A stretch of DNA of 64,000 nt, taken from the NCBI RefSeq assembly GCF_001889165.1, contig NZ_CP016020.1, forward strand, positions 1,028,501-1,092,500, written 5' to 3'. A program made the translations under genes and the position numbers. The stretch comes from Bacillus weihaiensis. GTDB taxonomy: Bacteria > Bacillota > Bacilli > Bacillales > Bacillaceae. The notes beneath the pieces were generated by a model. The model had not been told where the DNA came from and ran no database searches. It worked only from the letters and a program-made list of their open reading frames with translations. Positions 55,192-62,954 of the stretch are shown in pieces. How positions within the stretch are numbered: position 1 is the first letter of the stretch; the number at the start of each line of letters is the position of its first letter.

Positions 55192-56421
55192 ATGGGTATC
55201 ATCGTACAAAAATTTGGTGGAACATCAGTTGGATCTGTTGAGAGGATCTTACATGTTGCACAGCGTGTTATACAAGAAAAAAATGCGGGACATGATGTAG
55301 TGGTTGTCGTTTCTGCAATGGGAAAATCAACGGACCAATTAGTTGACTTGGCAAATCAGATTTCTTCAAAGCCGAGTAAACGAGAGATGGATATGCTATT
55401 AACAACTGGGGAACAAGTGACAATTTCCTTATTGTCAATGGCCTTAGCTGAAAAAGGCTATGAAGCGACCTCCTTTACAGGTTGGCAAGCGGGTGTTGAA
55501 ACAGAAGCATCACATGGTAACGCAAGAATTTTAAACATACAAACAGAGAATGTGAAAACAGAGCTTTCGAAGGGAAAAATTGTAGTTGTTGCAGGATTCC
55601 AAGGAGTATCTGAGGACGGTCAAATTACAACATTAGGACGAGGAGGATCTGATACAACTGCGGTTGCTTTGGCTGCTGCATTAAAAGCGGAGAAATGTGA
55701 TATCTACACAGATGTTACAGGTGTATATACAACAGATCCACGATGTGTAAAATCTGCCCGTAAGCTAGAGTCAATTTCTTATGATGAAATGTTAGAATTA
55801 GCTAATTTAGGAGCTGGTGTTCTACATCCAAGAGCAGTAGAGTTTGCAAAAAACTATCAAGTAGCCTTAGAAGTACGGTCAAGTATGGAAAATGAAAGAG
55901 GAACGTTAATTGAGGAGGAATCAAGCATGGAACAAAACTTAGTTGTAAGAGGAATTGCATTTGAGGACCAAGTAACAAGAGTATCGGTTTTAGGATTACC
56001 AAATGAACTAACGACTCTATCCACCATTTTTACGACACTTGCTACAAATGGAGTGAATGTTGATATTATTATTCAAAATACGACGAGTGACTTAAAAACA
56101 TCTATCTCGTTCTCAGTAAAAACAAATGCCCTAGAGGATACAATCTCTATTTTAGAGCAACATAAATCTATCTTACAATTTGATAAAATTGAGTCAGAAT
56201 CACAGCTTGCAAAAGTATCCATCGTTGGTTCTGGAATGGTGTCTAATCCTGGAGTGGCTGCAGAGATGTTTGATGTCTTGGCAAATGAAGGAATACAGGT
56301 GAAGATGGTAAGTACGTCAGAAATTAAAGTCTCTACAGTTGTCGACCAAGTACATATGGTTGATGCTGTTAATGCATTACATGATGCATTTGAGCTTTCA
56401 AAAGAGGTAGCTTCTGTATAA
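55192..56421 (+). CDS. lysC: Aspartokinase II, alpha subunit
   Basis: Phosphorylates aspartate, the first step to lysine, diaminopimelate, threonine and methionine. The 409-residue protein has the kinase domain (1-240; QKFGGTSVGSVERI, GRGGSDTTAVALAAALKA, DIYTDVTGVYTTDPR) and two ACT domains (about 265-400) for lysine feedback (VSIVGSGMVSNPGVAAEMFD). ATG 55192 follows GAAAGGTGA and gives the conserved MGIIVQKFGG; the frame extends to 55147 without support. Controlled by the lysine riboswitch. An internal start makes the beta subunit. Confidence 0.95.
   Translation: MGIIVQKFGGTSVGSVERILHVAQRVIQEKNAGHDVVVVVSAMGKSTDQLVDLANQISSKPSKREMDMLLTTGEQVTISLLSMALAEKGYEATSFTGWQAGVETEASHGNARILNIQTENVKTELSKGKIVVVAGFQGVSEDGQITTLGRGGSDTTAVALAAALKAEKCDIYTDVTGVYTTDPRCVKSARKLESISYDEMLELANLGAGVLHPRAVEFAKNYQVALEVRSSMENERGTLIEEESSMEQNLVVRGIAFEDQVTRVSVLGLPNELTTLSTIFTTLATNGVNVDIIIQNTTSDLKTSISFSVKTNALEDTISILEQHKSILQFDKIESESQLAKVSIVGSGMVSNPGVAAEMFDVLANEGIQVKMVSTSEIKVSTVVDQVHMVDAVNALHDAFELSKEVASV
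55927..56421 (+). CDS. lysC: Aspartokinase II, beta subunit (internal start in lysC)
   Basis: Within lysC and in the same frame, ATG 55927 stands 7 bases after GAGGAGGA (55911-55919) and begins MEQNLVVRGIAFEDQVTRV. In B. subtilis the equivalent methionine is the start of the independently translated beta subunit, which consists of the two ACT domains and completes the alpha2-beta2 enzyme. Here the same arrangement gives a 164-residue product. Confidence 0.85.
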   Translation: MEQNLVVRGIAFEDQVTRVSVLGLPNELTTLSTIFTTLATNGVNVDIIIQNTTSDLKTSISFSVKTNALEDTISILEQHKSILQFDKIESESQLAKVSIVGSGMVSNPGVAAEMFDVLANEGIQVKMVSTSEIKVSTVVDQVHMVDAVNALHDAFELSKEVASV

Positions 56422-56461
56422 GTTGGCATGGGAAAGGAGAGGGGATATATCCCGCTCTCCC

Positions 56462-56947
56462 CTATTTCTTACGATCACTTCGTTTACCATATGAAAGATC
56501 TTCAATTGTATCCTTGCTGTCCCATTTTACTGTGAAAACGACTTTGTTTGAACGCTTTTTAAGCTGCTCATACGTTTCTGTTATATGCTGGTTCATCATT
56601 TGGAGTTGTTCAGCAATAAAACCTGCCTCCATTTGATAGGTGTGCCCATTTTCATGTTTAAACCGGATTGAAATTAATTCACTGGTTAATTCGAATTCCA
56701 TTTCATTCTTTTTATCGTGGCTAAGCACTAGATCTCCCCAGCCAGCAGTGTGAAAGAACTCAGATATTTCTTCGATCGAAGTGACGGGGAACTTTCTAGC
56801 TAAGCTTTTTCCAGCCCAATAAAGCATGTTGGCATAATCTTGTCCTAAAACATCCGGTAAAAGAACTTCTCTAAGTAGTTCGTAACCAAATGCAGGTATT
56901 TGTCTTTCTGCTAAATCTTCTTTACTGATTCGTTCAGTTTGTTTCAT
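56462..56947 (-). CDS. yslB: YslB, DUF2507 family protein
   Basis: A 161-residue soluble protein of the DUF2507/YslB family, distantly similar in shape to V4R-like ligand-binding domains (FGYELLREVLLPDVLGQD, YWAGKSLARKFP, FFHTAGWGDL). Function unknown. ATG 56947 with GAGGAATA upstream is preferred to GTG 56950. It lies between lysC and sdhC on the opposite strand, as in B. subtilis. Confidence 0.88.
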   Translation of the reverse strand: MKQTERISKEDLAERQIPAFGYELLREVLLPDVLGQDYANMLYWAGKSLARKFPVTSIEEISEFFHTAGWGDLVLSHDKKNEMEFELTSELISIRFKHENGHTYQMEAGFIAEQLQMMNQHITETYEQLKKRSNKVVFTVKWDSKDTIEDLSYGKRSDRKK

Positions 56948-57087
56948 CACGGTATTCCTCTCTTTCTACTTTATTATATAACAACATGATTAGAGAAACA
57001 CATGAAATATTAAGCAAATTTACAATGGTTCTTTTTACTGATTCTATGAATGAAAGAGATAACTGTAAGTGTAAGCAAAACTTTTGA

Positions 57088-57101
57088 TGAAAACACTTAC
57101 A
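57088..57101. promoter_or_regulatory. cre-like site in the yslB-sdhC gap
   Basis: TGAAAACACTTACA fits the CcpA consensus TGWAANCGNTWNCW with one mismatch (A for G at position 8), the same deviation seen at 2982 and 6916. It overlaps an inverted repeat AGTGTAAG/CTTACACT (about 57068-57103). Confidence 0.35.
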
Positions 57102-57245
57102 CTAAAAAATTGTAGAGATTTTGTAAGTAGTGGTAATTTTGGAAAAAGAGTCAAGAATTACTTGCCTGATATTTAAATATATTGATAAAATAAATTATAA
57201 GATTTAAAGATTTTTCACAAAATTATAATTTATGAACGCGTTTTC

Positions 57246-57274
57246 TTGACGGTCATTCCTTATGGGAGTAAAAT
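57246..57274 (+). promoter_or_regulatory. SigA promoter of sdhCAB
   Basis: TTGACG (57246-57251), a 17-base spacer and TAAAAT (57269-57274). The transcript would have an untranslated leader of about 190 bases. The rest of 56951-57471 shows no gene. Confidence 0.65.
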
Positions 57275-57471
57275 GTATTTGTCACAATTATCTCATATGA
57301 ACAGAGAATGAGACCAAACTCTGCTCAGTTATCTATAATCCTTTCCCTTAACTTTAAATGAAGAATCAATTTTAATAGATTCTAAGTTTTAGTAGGAAAA
57401 GATTCATGGAGTGAGATCCTTTAAAATTTATGTAATCGTGAGCGTATTATTGATACTAGGGGGTAAGTACA

Positions 57472-58080
57472 ATGGCTGGAAACCGAGAGTTTATTAATCG
57501 TAGACTGCACTCATTATTAGGAGTAATTCCGGTGGGAATCTTCTTGATTCAACATTTAGTTGTCAATCATTTTGCGACTAGAGGTCCTGAAGCTTTTAAT
57601 GAAGCGGCACACTTTATGGAAATGCTACCTTTTAGGTATGTACTTGAAACGGTAATTATTTTCCTACCGCTTTTATACCATGCAATTTACGGAGTTTATA
57701 TCGCATTTACTGCTAAAAACAATGTAAGTAACTATGGTTATGTGCGTAACTGGTTATTCATGTTACAACGTTTTACAGGAATTATTACATTTATCTTCGT
57801 TGCTTGGCATGTTTGGGAAACTAGAATTGCTGCAGCATTAGGTGCTGAAGTGAATTATGATATGATGGCATCGATCTTATCAAGTCCTTTCATGCTAGCA
57901 TTCTATTTAATTGGTGTTATTTCAACTACATTCCATTTTGCTAATGGTTTATGGTCATTCGCAGTAAGCTGGGGTATTACTGTTACTCCTCGCTCACAAG
58001 TTATCTCAACATATGTTACGCTAGGAATATTTTTAGCGCTTACATTTGTAGGTGTTCGCGCAATCTTTGCATTCGTTTAA
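57472..58080 (+). CDS. sdhC: Succinate dehydrogenase cytochrome b558 subunit
   Basis: A 202-residue membrane anchor with five spans that holds two hemes b and the menaquinone site of complex II. Conserved histidines in helices (RRLHSLLGVIPVGIFLIQHL, LLYHAIYGVYIAF, FVAWHVWETR, TTFHFANGLW) are the expected heme ligands. AGGGGG lies before the ATG. First gene of sdhCAB. Confidence 0.95.
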   Translation: MAGNREFINRRLHSLLGVIPVGIFLIQHLVVNHFATRGPEAFNEAAHFMEMLPFRYVLETVIIFLPLLYHAIYGVYIAFTAKNNVSNYGYVRNWLFMLQRFTGIITFIFVAWHVWETRIAAALGAEVNYDMMASILSSPFMLAFYLIGVISTTFHFANGLWSFAVSWGITVTPRSQVISTYVTLGIFLALTFVGVRAIFAFV

Positions 58081-58113
58081 TCCAGCAATAGCTATCTAAA
58101 GGGAGTGGGGTTA

Positions 58114-59877
58114 ATGAGTAAAAGTAAAATTATCGTTGTCGGTGGCGGATTAGCGGGCCTTATGGCTACTATTAAAGCTGCTGAGGCAGGAGTTCAAGTA
58201 GATTTATTTTCTCTAGTTCCTGTTAAAAGATCACACTCAGTTTGTGCACAGGGTGGGATCAACGGGGCTGTTAATACTAAAGGTGAGGGAGATTCACCTT
58301 GGGAGCACTTTGATGACACAGTTTACGGTGGGGATTTCTTAGCAAACCAACCACCTGTTAAGGCGATGGCTGATGCAGCCCCTGGAATTATTCACCTATT
58401 AGACCGAATGGGTGTTATGTTTAACCGTACGCCAGAGGGCTTACTAGACTTTAGACGTTTCGGGGGAACACAACATCACCGTACTGCATTTGCAGGTGCT
58501 ACAACAGGTCAGCAATTATTGTACGCATTAGATGAGCAGGTTCGTCGATATGAGGTAGCAGGTCTTGTTACGAAATATGAAGGATGGGAGTTCTTAGGAG
58601 CTGTCATAGACGATGATCAAGTATGTAGAGGGATTACAGGCCAAAACTTAACTTCTATGAAAATAGAATCCTTCCGAGCAGATGCTGTTATCATGGCAAC
58701 TGGTGGTCCTGGAATTATCTTCGGTAAATCAACAAACTCTGTTATTAATACAGGTTCAGCTGCATCAATCGTGTATCAGCAAGGTGTATATTATGCAAAT
58801 GGAGAATTTATTCAAATTCATCCTACTGCTATACCTGGTGATGATAAACTCCGTTTAATGAGTGAGTCTGCTCGAGGTGAAGGTGGACGTGTATGGACAT
58901 ATAAGGATGGAAAGCCTTGGTACTTCCTAGAAGAGAAATATCCTGCCTATGGAAACCTAGTACCTCGTGATATTGCAACACGTGAAATATTTGATGTGTG
59001 TGTAGAGCAAAAGTTAGGGATTAATGGCGAAAATATGGTATACCTTGATCTTTCTCACAAGGATCCTAAAGAACTGGATATTAAGCTTGGTGGAATTATT
59101 GAGATATACGAAAAATTCATGGGTGATGATCCTCGAAAAGTACCGATGAAAATCTTCCCTGCTGTTCATTATTCAATGGGTGGACTATGGGTGGATTATG
59201 ACCAAATGACAAATATTCCTGGATTGTTTGCTGCAGGTGAGTGTGATTACTCTATGCACGGTGCTAACCGCTTAGGAGCTAACTCACTACTATCTGCTAT
59301 CTATGGTGGAATGGTAGCTGGACCTAATGCAGTGAAATATATTAAGGGTCTTGAAAAGAGTGCTGAAGATCTTTCATCTTCTCTATTTGATGGTCATGTT
59401 AAGCAAGAGGAAGAGAAATGGAATCATATCATGAACTTAGACGGAAAAGAGAATGCATACATTCTTCATAAAGAGCTTGGAGAGTGGATGACAGATAACG
59501 TTACCGTTGTAAGACATAATGATAAACTATTAAAAACCGATGAAAAAATCCAAGAACTCATTGAAAGATTCGATCATATTAACATCAATGATACGGCTAA
59601 ATGGAGTAACCAAGGTGCTGCATTTACTCGACAATTAAAGAATATGTTACATCTTTCAAGAGTGGTTACACTTGGTGCATACAATCGAAATGAAAGCCGT
59701 GGTGCACATTACAAGCCAGAATTCCCGGATCGTAATGATGAAGAATGGTTAAAAACGACAATGGCTAAGTACACGGGCAATCACACAGCACCAGAGTTCA
59801 GATATGATGATGTTGATGTATCGCTAATTAAGCCACGTAAGCGTGATTATTCTAAAAGCAAAGAGGGGGCTAAATAA
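58114..59877 (+). CDS. sdhA: Succinate dehydrogenase flavoprotein subunit
   Basis: Oxidises succinate to fumarate; 587 residues. FAD-binding GGGLAGLMATIKAAEAG near the N terminus, the covalent-FAD histidine motif SVCAQGGINGAVN (preceded by RSH), active-site segments HPTAIPGDDKLRLMSESARG and HYSMGGLWVD, and GECDYSMHGANRLGANSLL. ATG 58114 follows AAAGGGAG; a GTG at 58105 is in frame but less likely. The stop codon overlaps the sdhB start by one base. Confidence 0.96.
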   Translation: MSKSKIIVVGGGLAGLMATIKAAEAGVQVDLFSLVPVKRSHSVCAQGGINGAVNTKGEGDSPWEHFDDTVYGGDFLANQPPVKAMADAAPGIIHLLDRMGVMFNRTPEGLLDFRRFGGTQHHRTAFAGATTGQQLLYALDEQVRRYEVAGLVTKYEGWEFLGAVIDDDQVCRGITGQNLTSMKIESFRADAVIMATGGPGIIFGKSTNSVINTGSAASIVYQQGVYYANGEFIQIHPTAIPGDDKLRLMSESARGEGGRVWTYKDGKPWYFLEEKYPAYGNLVPRDIATREIFDVCVEQKLGINGENMVYLDLSHKDPKELDIKLGGIIEIYEKFMGDDPRKVPMKIFPAVHYSMGGLWVDYDQMTNIPGLFAAGECDYSMHGANRLGANSLLSAIYGGMVAGPNAVKYIKGLEKSAEDLSSSLFDGHVKQEEEKWNHIMNLDGKENAYILHKELGEWMTDNVTVVRHNDKLLKTDEKIQELIERFDHININDTAKWSNQGAAFTRQLKNMLHLSRVVTLGAYNRNESRGAHYKPEFPDRNDEEWLKTTMAKYTGNHTAPEFRYDDVDVSLIKPRKRDYSKSKEGAK

Positions 59878-60638
59878 TGAGCGAGAATAAAGTAGTTCAG
59901 TTTATTATTACCCGACAAGAATCACCAGACTCCGCTCCATTTGATGAGAAATTTGAAATTCCTTATCGACCAAATATGAACGTTATCTCTGCTTTAATGG
60001 AGATCCGTCGTAACCCGGTTAACTCAGATGGAAAAGAAACAACACCAATTAACTGGGATATGAACTGTCTTGAAGAGGTATGTGGTGCATGTTCAATGGT
60101 GATTAATGGGAAACCAAGGCAATCTTGTACGGCATTAGTTGATCAGCTTGAACAACCAATTCGTTTACAGCCTATGCGTACTTTCCCAGTAGTTCGTGAC
60201 TTGCAAGTAGATCGTAAGCGTATGTTTGATTCATTGAAAAAGGTTAAGGCGTGGATTCCAATTGATGGTACGTATGATTTAGGACCAGGACCACGTATGC
60301 CTGAAAAGAAACGTCAATGGGCCTATGAGCTATCAAAATGTATGACTTGTGGTGTGTGTCTAGAGGCTTGTCCAAATGTAAATAGTAAATCGAATTTCAT
60401 TGGACCAGCACCATTATCACAAGTACGATTATTTAATGCTCATCCAACAGGAGAAATGAACAAGTCCGAAAGATTAGAAGCTATTATGGGAGATGGTGGA
60501 CTTGCTAACTGTGGTAACTCTCAAAACTGTGTACAATCATGTCCTAAAGGAATTCCTTTAACGACTTCAATTGCTGCTCTTAACAGAGATACTGCTCTCC
60601 AGTCATTCCGTAACTTCTTCGGTAGTGACAGAGGATAA
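59877..60638 (+). CDS. sdhB: Succinate dehydrogenase iron-sulfur subunit
   Basis: Carries electrons from the flavin to the heme subunit through three clusters, 253 residues. [2Fe-2S] ligands in CLEEVCGACSMVINGKP and the next cysteine (about 62-82); [4Fe-4S]/[3Fe-4S] ligands in CMTCGVCLEACP and in NCGNSQNCVQSCPKG. Start overlaps the sdhA stop (TAATG), indicating coupling. Last gene of the operon. Confidence 0.96.
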   Translation: MSENKVVQFIITRQESPDSAPFDEKFEIPYRPNMNVISALMEIRRNPVNSDGKETTPINWDMNCLEEVCGACSMVINGKPRQSCTALVDQLEQPIRLQPMRTFPVVRDLQVDRKRMFDSLKKVKAWIPIDGTYDLGPGPRMPEKKRQWAYELSKCMTCGVCLEACPNVNSKSNFIGPAPLSQVRLFNAHPTGEMNKSERLEAIMGDGGLANCGNSQNCVQSCPKGIPLTTSIAALNRDTALQSFRNFFGSDRG

Positions 60639-60673
60639 GGAAGGTAAGCGAGAAATCTATCTTTTAGTTATAA

Positions 60674-60713
60674 AAAAAGCGTGAATTCACTACGAATTCA
60701 CGCTTTTTTTTTT
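60674..60713 (+). terminator. Terminator of sdhCAB
   Basis: A perfect stem AAAAAGCGTGAATTC/GAATTCACGCTTTTT around ACTAC, with a T9 tail. Confidence 0.9.
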
Positions 60714-61067
60714 GAAAACGACTAATATAGGAAGGCTTTGTATTTGTAATGTTCTATGATCTGTTTCTTTTCCTCCGTGTAACTGTGCAAGATTGTTTCC
60801 ATGCTGTTACGCCAAATTGAAGAGTGTGAATGCAACAACTCAACAAAGTTACATAAAGTTCCGCTTCTTTTTATGAACAAATCCACTTATTTTACATACT
60901 TTGAAGAAAGAAGGATATGTGAACATCATAGCTTCATACGTAAATTGAGCAGGGAGAGTCATATGCTTCTTTGGGGATCTAAGTGTTTATTAGCACATTT
61001 TAGTGGAAATAAAGTCAATATAGAAAAAATGGACGTAGTAAAAGCTGAATTCGTAACGCTTTCTGTC
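60714..61067. other. Gap sdhB-gerE; ysmA not present
   Basis: About 350 bases without a supported gene. A plus-strand frame (60801-61091) has no ribosome binding site and runs into the SigK promoter. In B. subtilis the thioesterase-like gene ysmA lies here; nothing resembling it is visible. Confidence 0.45.
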
Positions 61068-61095
61068 ACAGAGTACCTTGAAACCACATAGAATA
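61068..61095 (+). promoter_or_regulatory. SigK promoter of gerE
   Basis: ACA (61068-61070), exactly 16 bases, then CATAGAATA (61087-61095). This fits the SigK consensus AC-N16/17-CATANNNTA at every defined position, and gerE is a classical SigK gene. Confidence 0.8.
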
Positions 61096-61159
61096 TGTTG
61101 ACTAAATATATACCCATCCGTTAGATCAGCTCTCACCTTAGCAAGGAGGGTTACAATAC

Positions 61160-61336
61160 TTGAAAGAGAAAGAGTTTCAATCAAAGCCACTACTCACGAA
61201 AAGAGAAAGAGAAGTATTCGAATTGTTAGTTCAAGATAAGACAACTAAGGAAATTGCTAGTGAGCTCTTCATAAGCGAAAAAACGGTTCGAAATCACATC
61301 TCGAATGCGATGCGTAGTAATTGCAAACTCGAATAA
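61160..61336 (+). pseudogene. gerE: gerE, 5' part only: interrupted or truncated
   Basis: GerE is a 74-residue LuxR-type regulator that acts last in the mother-cell sporulation cascade. A TTG at 61160, 9 bases after AAGGAGGG, opens a frame whose first 51 residues (MKEKEFQSKPLLTKREREVF ... EKTVRNHISNAM) match B. subtilis GerE as I recall it. After codon 51 the frame reads only RSNCKLE and stops at 61336; the end of the DNA-binding domain (QKLGV..RSQAVVELLRMGEL) is missing. The SigK promoter and ribosome binding site are intact. Options: an intervening element inserted in codon 51-52 to be excised during sporulation, or an internal deletion (the KLE end may be the original tail). The usual followers ysmB and racE are not seen. 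Confidence 0.85.
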
Positions 61337-61365
61337 AGCTTGATAAATCAACCTTTCTAATTGAA

Positions 61366-61393
61366 TAAAACTTTGTAGGGCAGTCCCTTAACG
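61366..61393. repeat. Possible array repeat, copy 0 (weak)
   Basis: AAAACTTTGTAGGGCAG followed by TCCCTTAA resembles the repeat copies further right (core TTRAACTAWAGGGCAG) and includes an AGGG/CCCT hairpin. It lies 30 bases after the gerE frame ends. Confidence 0.35.
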
Positions 61394-61427
61394 ACACATG
61401 CATATAGTGTCATTGAGGTGATGCAGC

Positions 61428-61547
61428 ATGAGCCAGTCGTCTTCTCCGTTGAAGTTGGGTAAAGAAACCTATGGAACGATGAAAATTGAAGAAGCATTTT
61501 TGAAAGCACTTGAGTTGTACTTTGGGAGAAGTAAGAAATCGGATTAA
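61428..61547 (+). CDS. 39-residue hypothetical protein
   Basis: An ATG at 61428, 5 bases after GAGGTGAT (61415-61422), opens a 39-codon frame beginning MSQSSSPLKLGKETYGTMKI and ending in a basic YFGRSKKSD. It is soluble with a short helix-like centre (EEAFLKALELYF). I recognise no family. The consensus ribosome binding site supports it. It is the first gene after the gerE junction. Confidence 0.5.
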   Translation: MSQSSSPLKLGKETYGTMKIEEAFLKALELYFGRSKKSD

Positions 61548-61616
61548 ATAGGGAAGGTTGCGAAGCTGTTCTTATTTAAGGTATCTAGGTAGGAAAAAAC
61601 ATTTATTGATGAAAAT

Positions 61617-61654
61617 AAATGCAGAGGGATTTCAAAAAATCTCACTGCATTTTT
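61617..61654 (+). terminator. Terminator after the 39-codon gene
   Basis: AAATGCAG (61617-61624) pairs with CTGCATTT (61645-61652), with an inner GATTT/AAATC helix, then T residues. It makes an overlapping 75-codon frame (61558-61785) unlikely. Confidence 0.75.
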
Positions 61655-61763
61655 GTATGAACAAACAAGATTATTTATTAGATGTGTTTCAAGGTGTAAA
61701 TTTAGATGTTATTGATTTACATAAAAAATTGGATATTTATGTTAAAATAATTGATATCATTTA

Positions 61764-61803
61764 TGAAAAAATGTACTTAAACTAAAGGGCAGGTTACTTG
61801 AAG
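61764..61803. repeat. Array repeat, copy 1
   Basis: The first 21 bases (61764-61784, ending ACTTAAACTA) recur exactly at 62426-62446. After the core AAGGGCAGGT, the arm TACTTGAAG (61795-61803) partly complements CTTAAACTA (61776-61784). It lies between the 39-codon gene and the DinB-type gene. Confidence 0.6.
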
Positions 61804-61871
61804 AACAAGGAATGATAACAATGCTTATCGAATATTTGTAATGTTAAAATTCTAGAAAAGGGTGGGAATTT

Positions 61872-62399
61872 ATGAACGAACAGATTCGTTTTCCTATAGG
61901 TCAATTTGAACCATTACAGAATCCAACTTCAGAACAACGTAACAAATGGATTCAGGAAATTTCAGAATTACCGAAACTCCTTCGGCTTACAGTACAAAAC
62001 CTATCTATTGAACAACTCCATACGCAATACCGTCCTGGTGGCTGGACTATTCAACAGGTAGTTCACCATATGGCTGATAATGATATGAATGCCTTTATCC
62101 GTTTCAAAAAAGCACTAACCGAAGATAACCCAATTGCAAGTTCTTATCGAGAAGATTTATGGGCAGAATTGAGCGATTATCAAAATACGCCGATTGAAAC
62201 ATCTTTAAACCTTATTGAATCAATCCACTGTAGATTCGTAATATTATTCTGTTCATTATCCACATATGACTTTGAAAGGACATTTAAGAGTCCTACACAC
62301 GGCTTAATGAATCTAGATGTTGCAACACAAAGGTATGCTTGGCACGGTAGACATCATATTGCACAAATTGAGGCTCTTAAACAACGTATGGGTTGGTAA
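61872..62399 (+). CDS. DinB-superfamily YfiT/BstA-type putative metal enzyme
   Basis: A 175-residue four-helix-bundle protein similar in outline to B. subtilis YfiT (a bacillithiol-transferase-like DinB protein): FPIGQFEPLQNPTSEQRNKW at the start, YRPGGWTIQQVVHHMADNDM at about 52-71, and WHGRHHIAQIEALKQRMGW at the C terminus. The three histidines of the metal site are expected in VVHHMAD and WHGRHH. Substrate unknown. AAGGGTGGG precedes the ATG. It lies between two array repeats, so it is accessory DNA rather than part of the conserved core. Confidence 0.88.
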   Translation: MNEQIRFPIGQFEPLQNPTSEQRNKWIQEISELPKLLRLTVQNLSIEQLHTQYRPGGWTIQQVVHHMADNDMNAFIRFKKALTEDNPIASSYREDLWAELSDYQNTPIETSLNLIESIHCRFVILFCSLSTYDFERTFKSPTHGLMNLDVATQRYAWHGRHHIAQIEALKQRMGW

Positions 62400-62425
62400 T
62401 TCGATAGCCTTTTTTTAAAAGATTG

Positions 62426-62446
62426 TGAAAAAATGTACTTAAACTA
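62426..62446. repeat. Array repeat, copy 2
   Basis: An exact 21-base copy of 61764-61784, continuing TAGGGTGC in place of AAGGGCAG and running straight into the terminator at 62452-62484. It follows the DinB-type gene. Confidence 0.6.
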
Positions 62447-62451
62447 TAGGG

Positions 62452-62484
62452 TGCTTTCCTTAAAGAAAGGGAAAGCATTTTTTT
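62452..62484 (+). terminator. Terminator after the DinB-type gene
   Basis: TGCTTTCC (62452-62459) pairs with GGAAAGCA (62470-62477), followed by seven T residues. Confidence 0.82.
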
Positions 62485-62492
62485 GTATCAGT

Positions 62493-62523
62493 TATTGAAC
62501 TATAGTGGCAGGTTAGTTCAACA
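62493..62523. repeat. Array repeat, copy 3
   Basis: The most symmetric copy: TTGAACTA (62495-62502) and TAGTTCAA (62514-62521) are perfect 8-bp arms around TAGTGGCAGGT. It lies just before the membrane-protein gene at 62569. Confidence 0.6.
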
Positions 62524-62568
62524 AAAGTATAGTTTTTATGGGAAAATAAATTGAGGAGGGTTTAAATT

Positions 62569-62937
62569 TTGAAGTATATCGCTATGCTTATAATCTTCTG
62601 TTTTACAATATTATTCGTTTATGATTACTTTCCAAATAATTCTCTATTAGTGGAAGTGCCAAAGTCTGTATTTAGTTTTCTTGTTATTGGATTGTATTTA
62701 GTAAGTATGTTATTCAAAAGGAAAAGAAGTGTTGATAGTAAAAATGTATTAAAGTGGCAAGTATTTACTATTGTTTATATCCTTTTTCTAATGGGGTTGT
62801 TTACCATTTTAGGCGGGGAATCGACTACTGGAATATCATTTAGTAATGGTTACTTTTGGATTGTATTATTTATAGCACTTATCGGAATATTTTTTCAATG
62901 GAAGAAGGTTAGGAATTCACAATCAGTATCCAGTTAA
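62569..62937 (+). CDS. Hypothetical four-span membrane protein
   Basis: A 122-residue protein with four hydrophobic segments (about 3-20, 30-50, 63-85 and 95-112), a basic loop RKRSVDSKN between spans 2 and 3, and a short basic tail. TTG start at 62569, 8 bases after GAGGAGGG (62553-62560). I recognise no family. It sits between array repeats 3 and 4, with AT-rich codon use like other accessory genes here. Confidence 0.7.
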   Translation: MKYIAMLIIFCFTILFVYDYFPNNSLLVEVPKSVFSFLVIGLYLVSMLFKRKRSVDSKNVLKWQVFTIVYILFLMGLFTILGGESTTGISFSNGYFWIVLFIALIGIFFQWKKVRNSQSVSS

Positions 62938-62954
62938 ATTTTTGATTAATATAA

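Noticed and set aside
60801-61091. A 96-codon plus-strand frame before gerE that could have been a ysmA remnant
   Set aside because: No ribosome binding site, no thioesterase motif, and it ends inside the SigK promoter of gerE.
61558-61785. A 75-codon frame between the 39-codon gene and the DinB-type gene
   Set aside because: A strong terminator hairpin (61617-61654) lies inside it, no ribosome binding site is visible, and its end falls in an array repeat.
62426-62446. The 21-base direct repeats flanking the DinB-type gene read as a target-site duplication of a composite transposon
   Set aside because: No transposase or inverted terminal repeats lie between them, and related, non-identical copies occur at 62495 and 62955, which fits a repeat family better.
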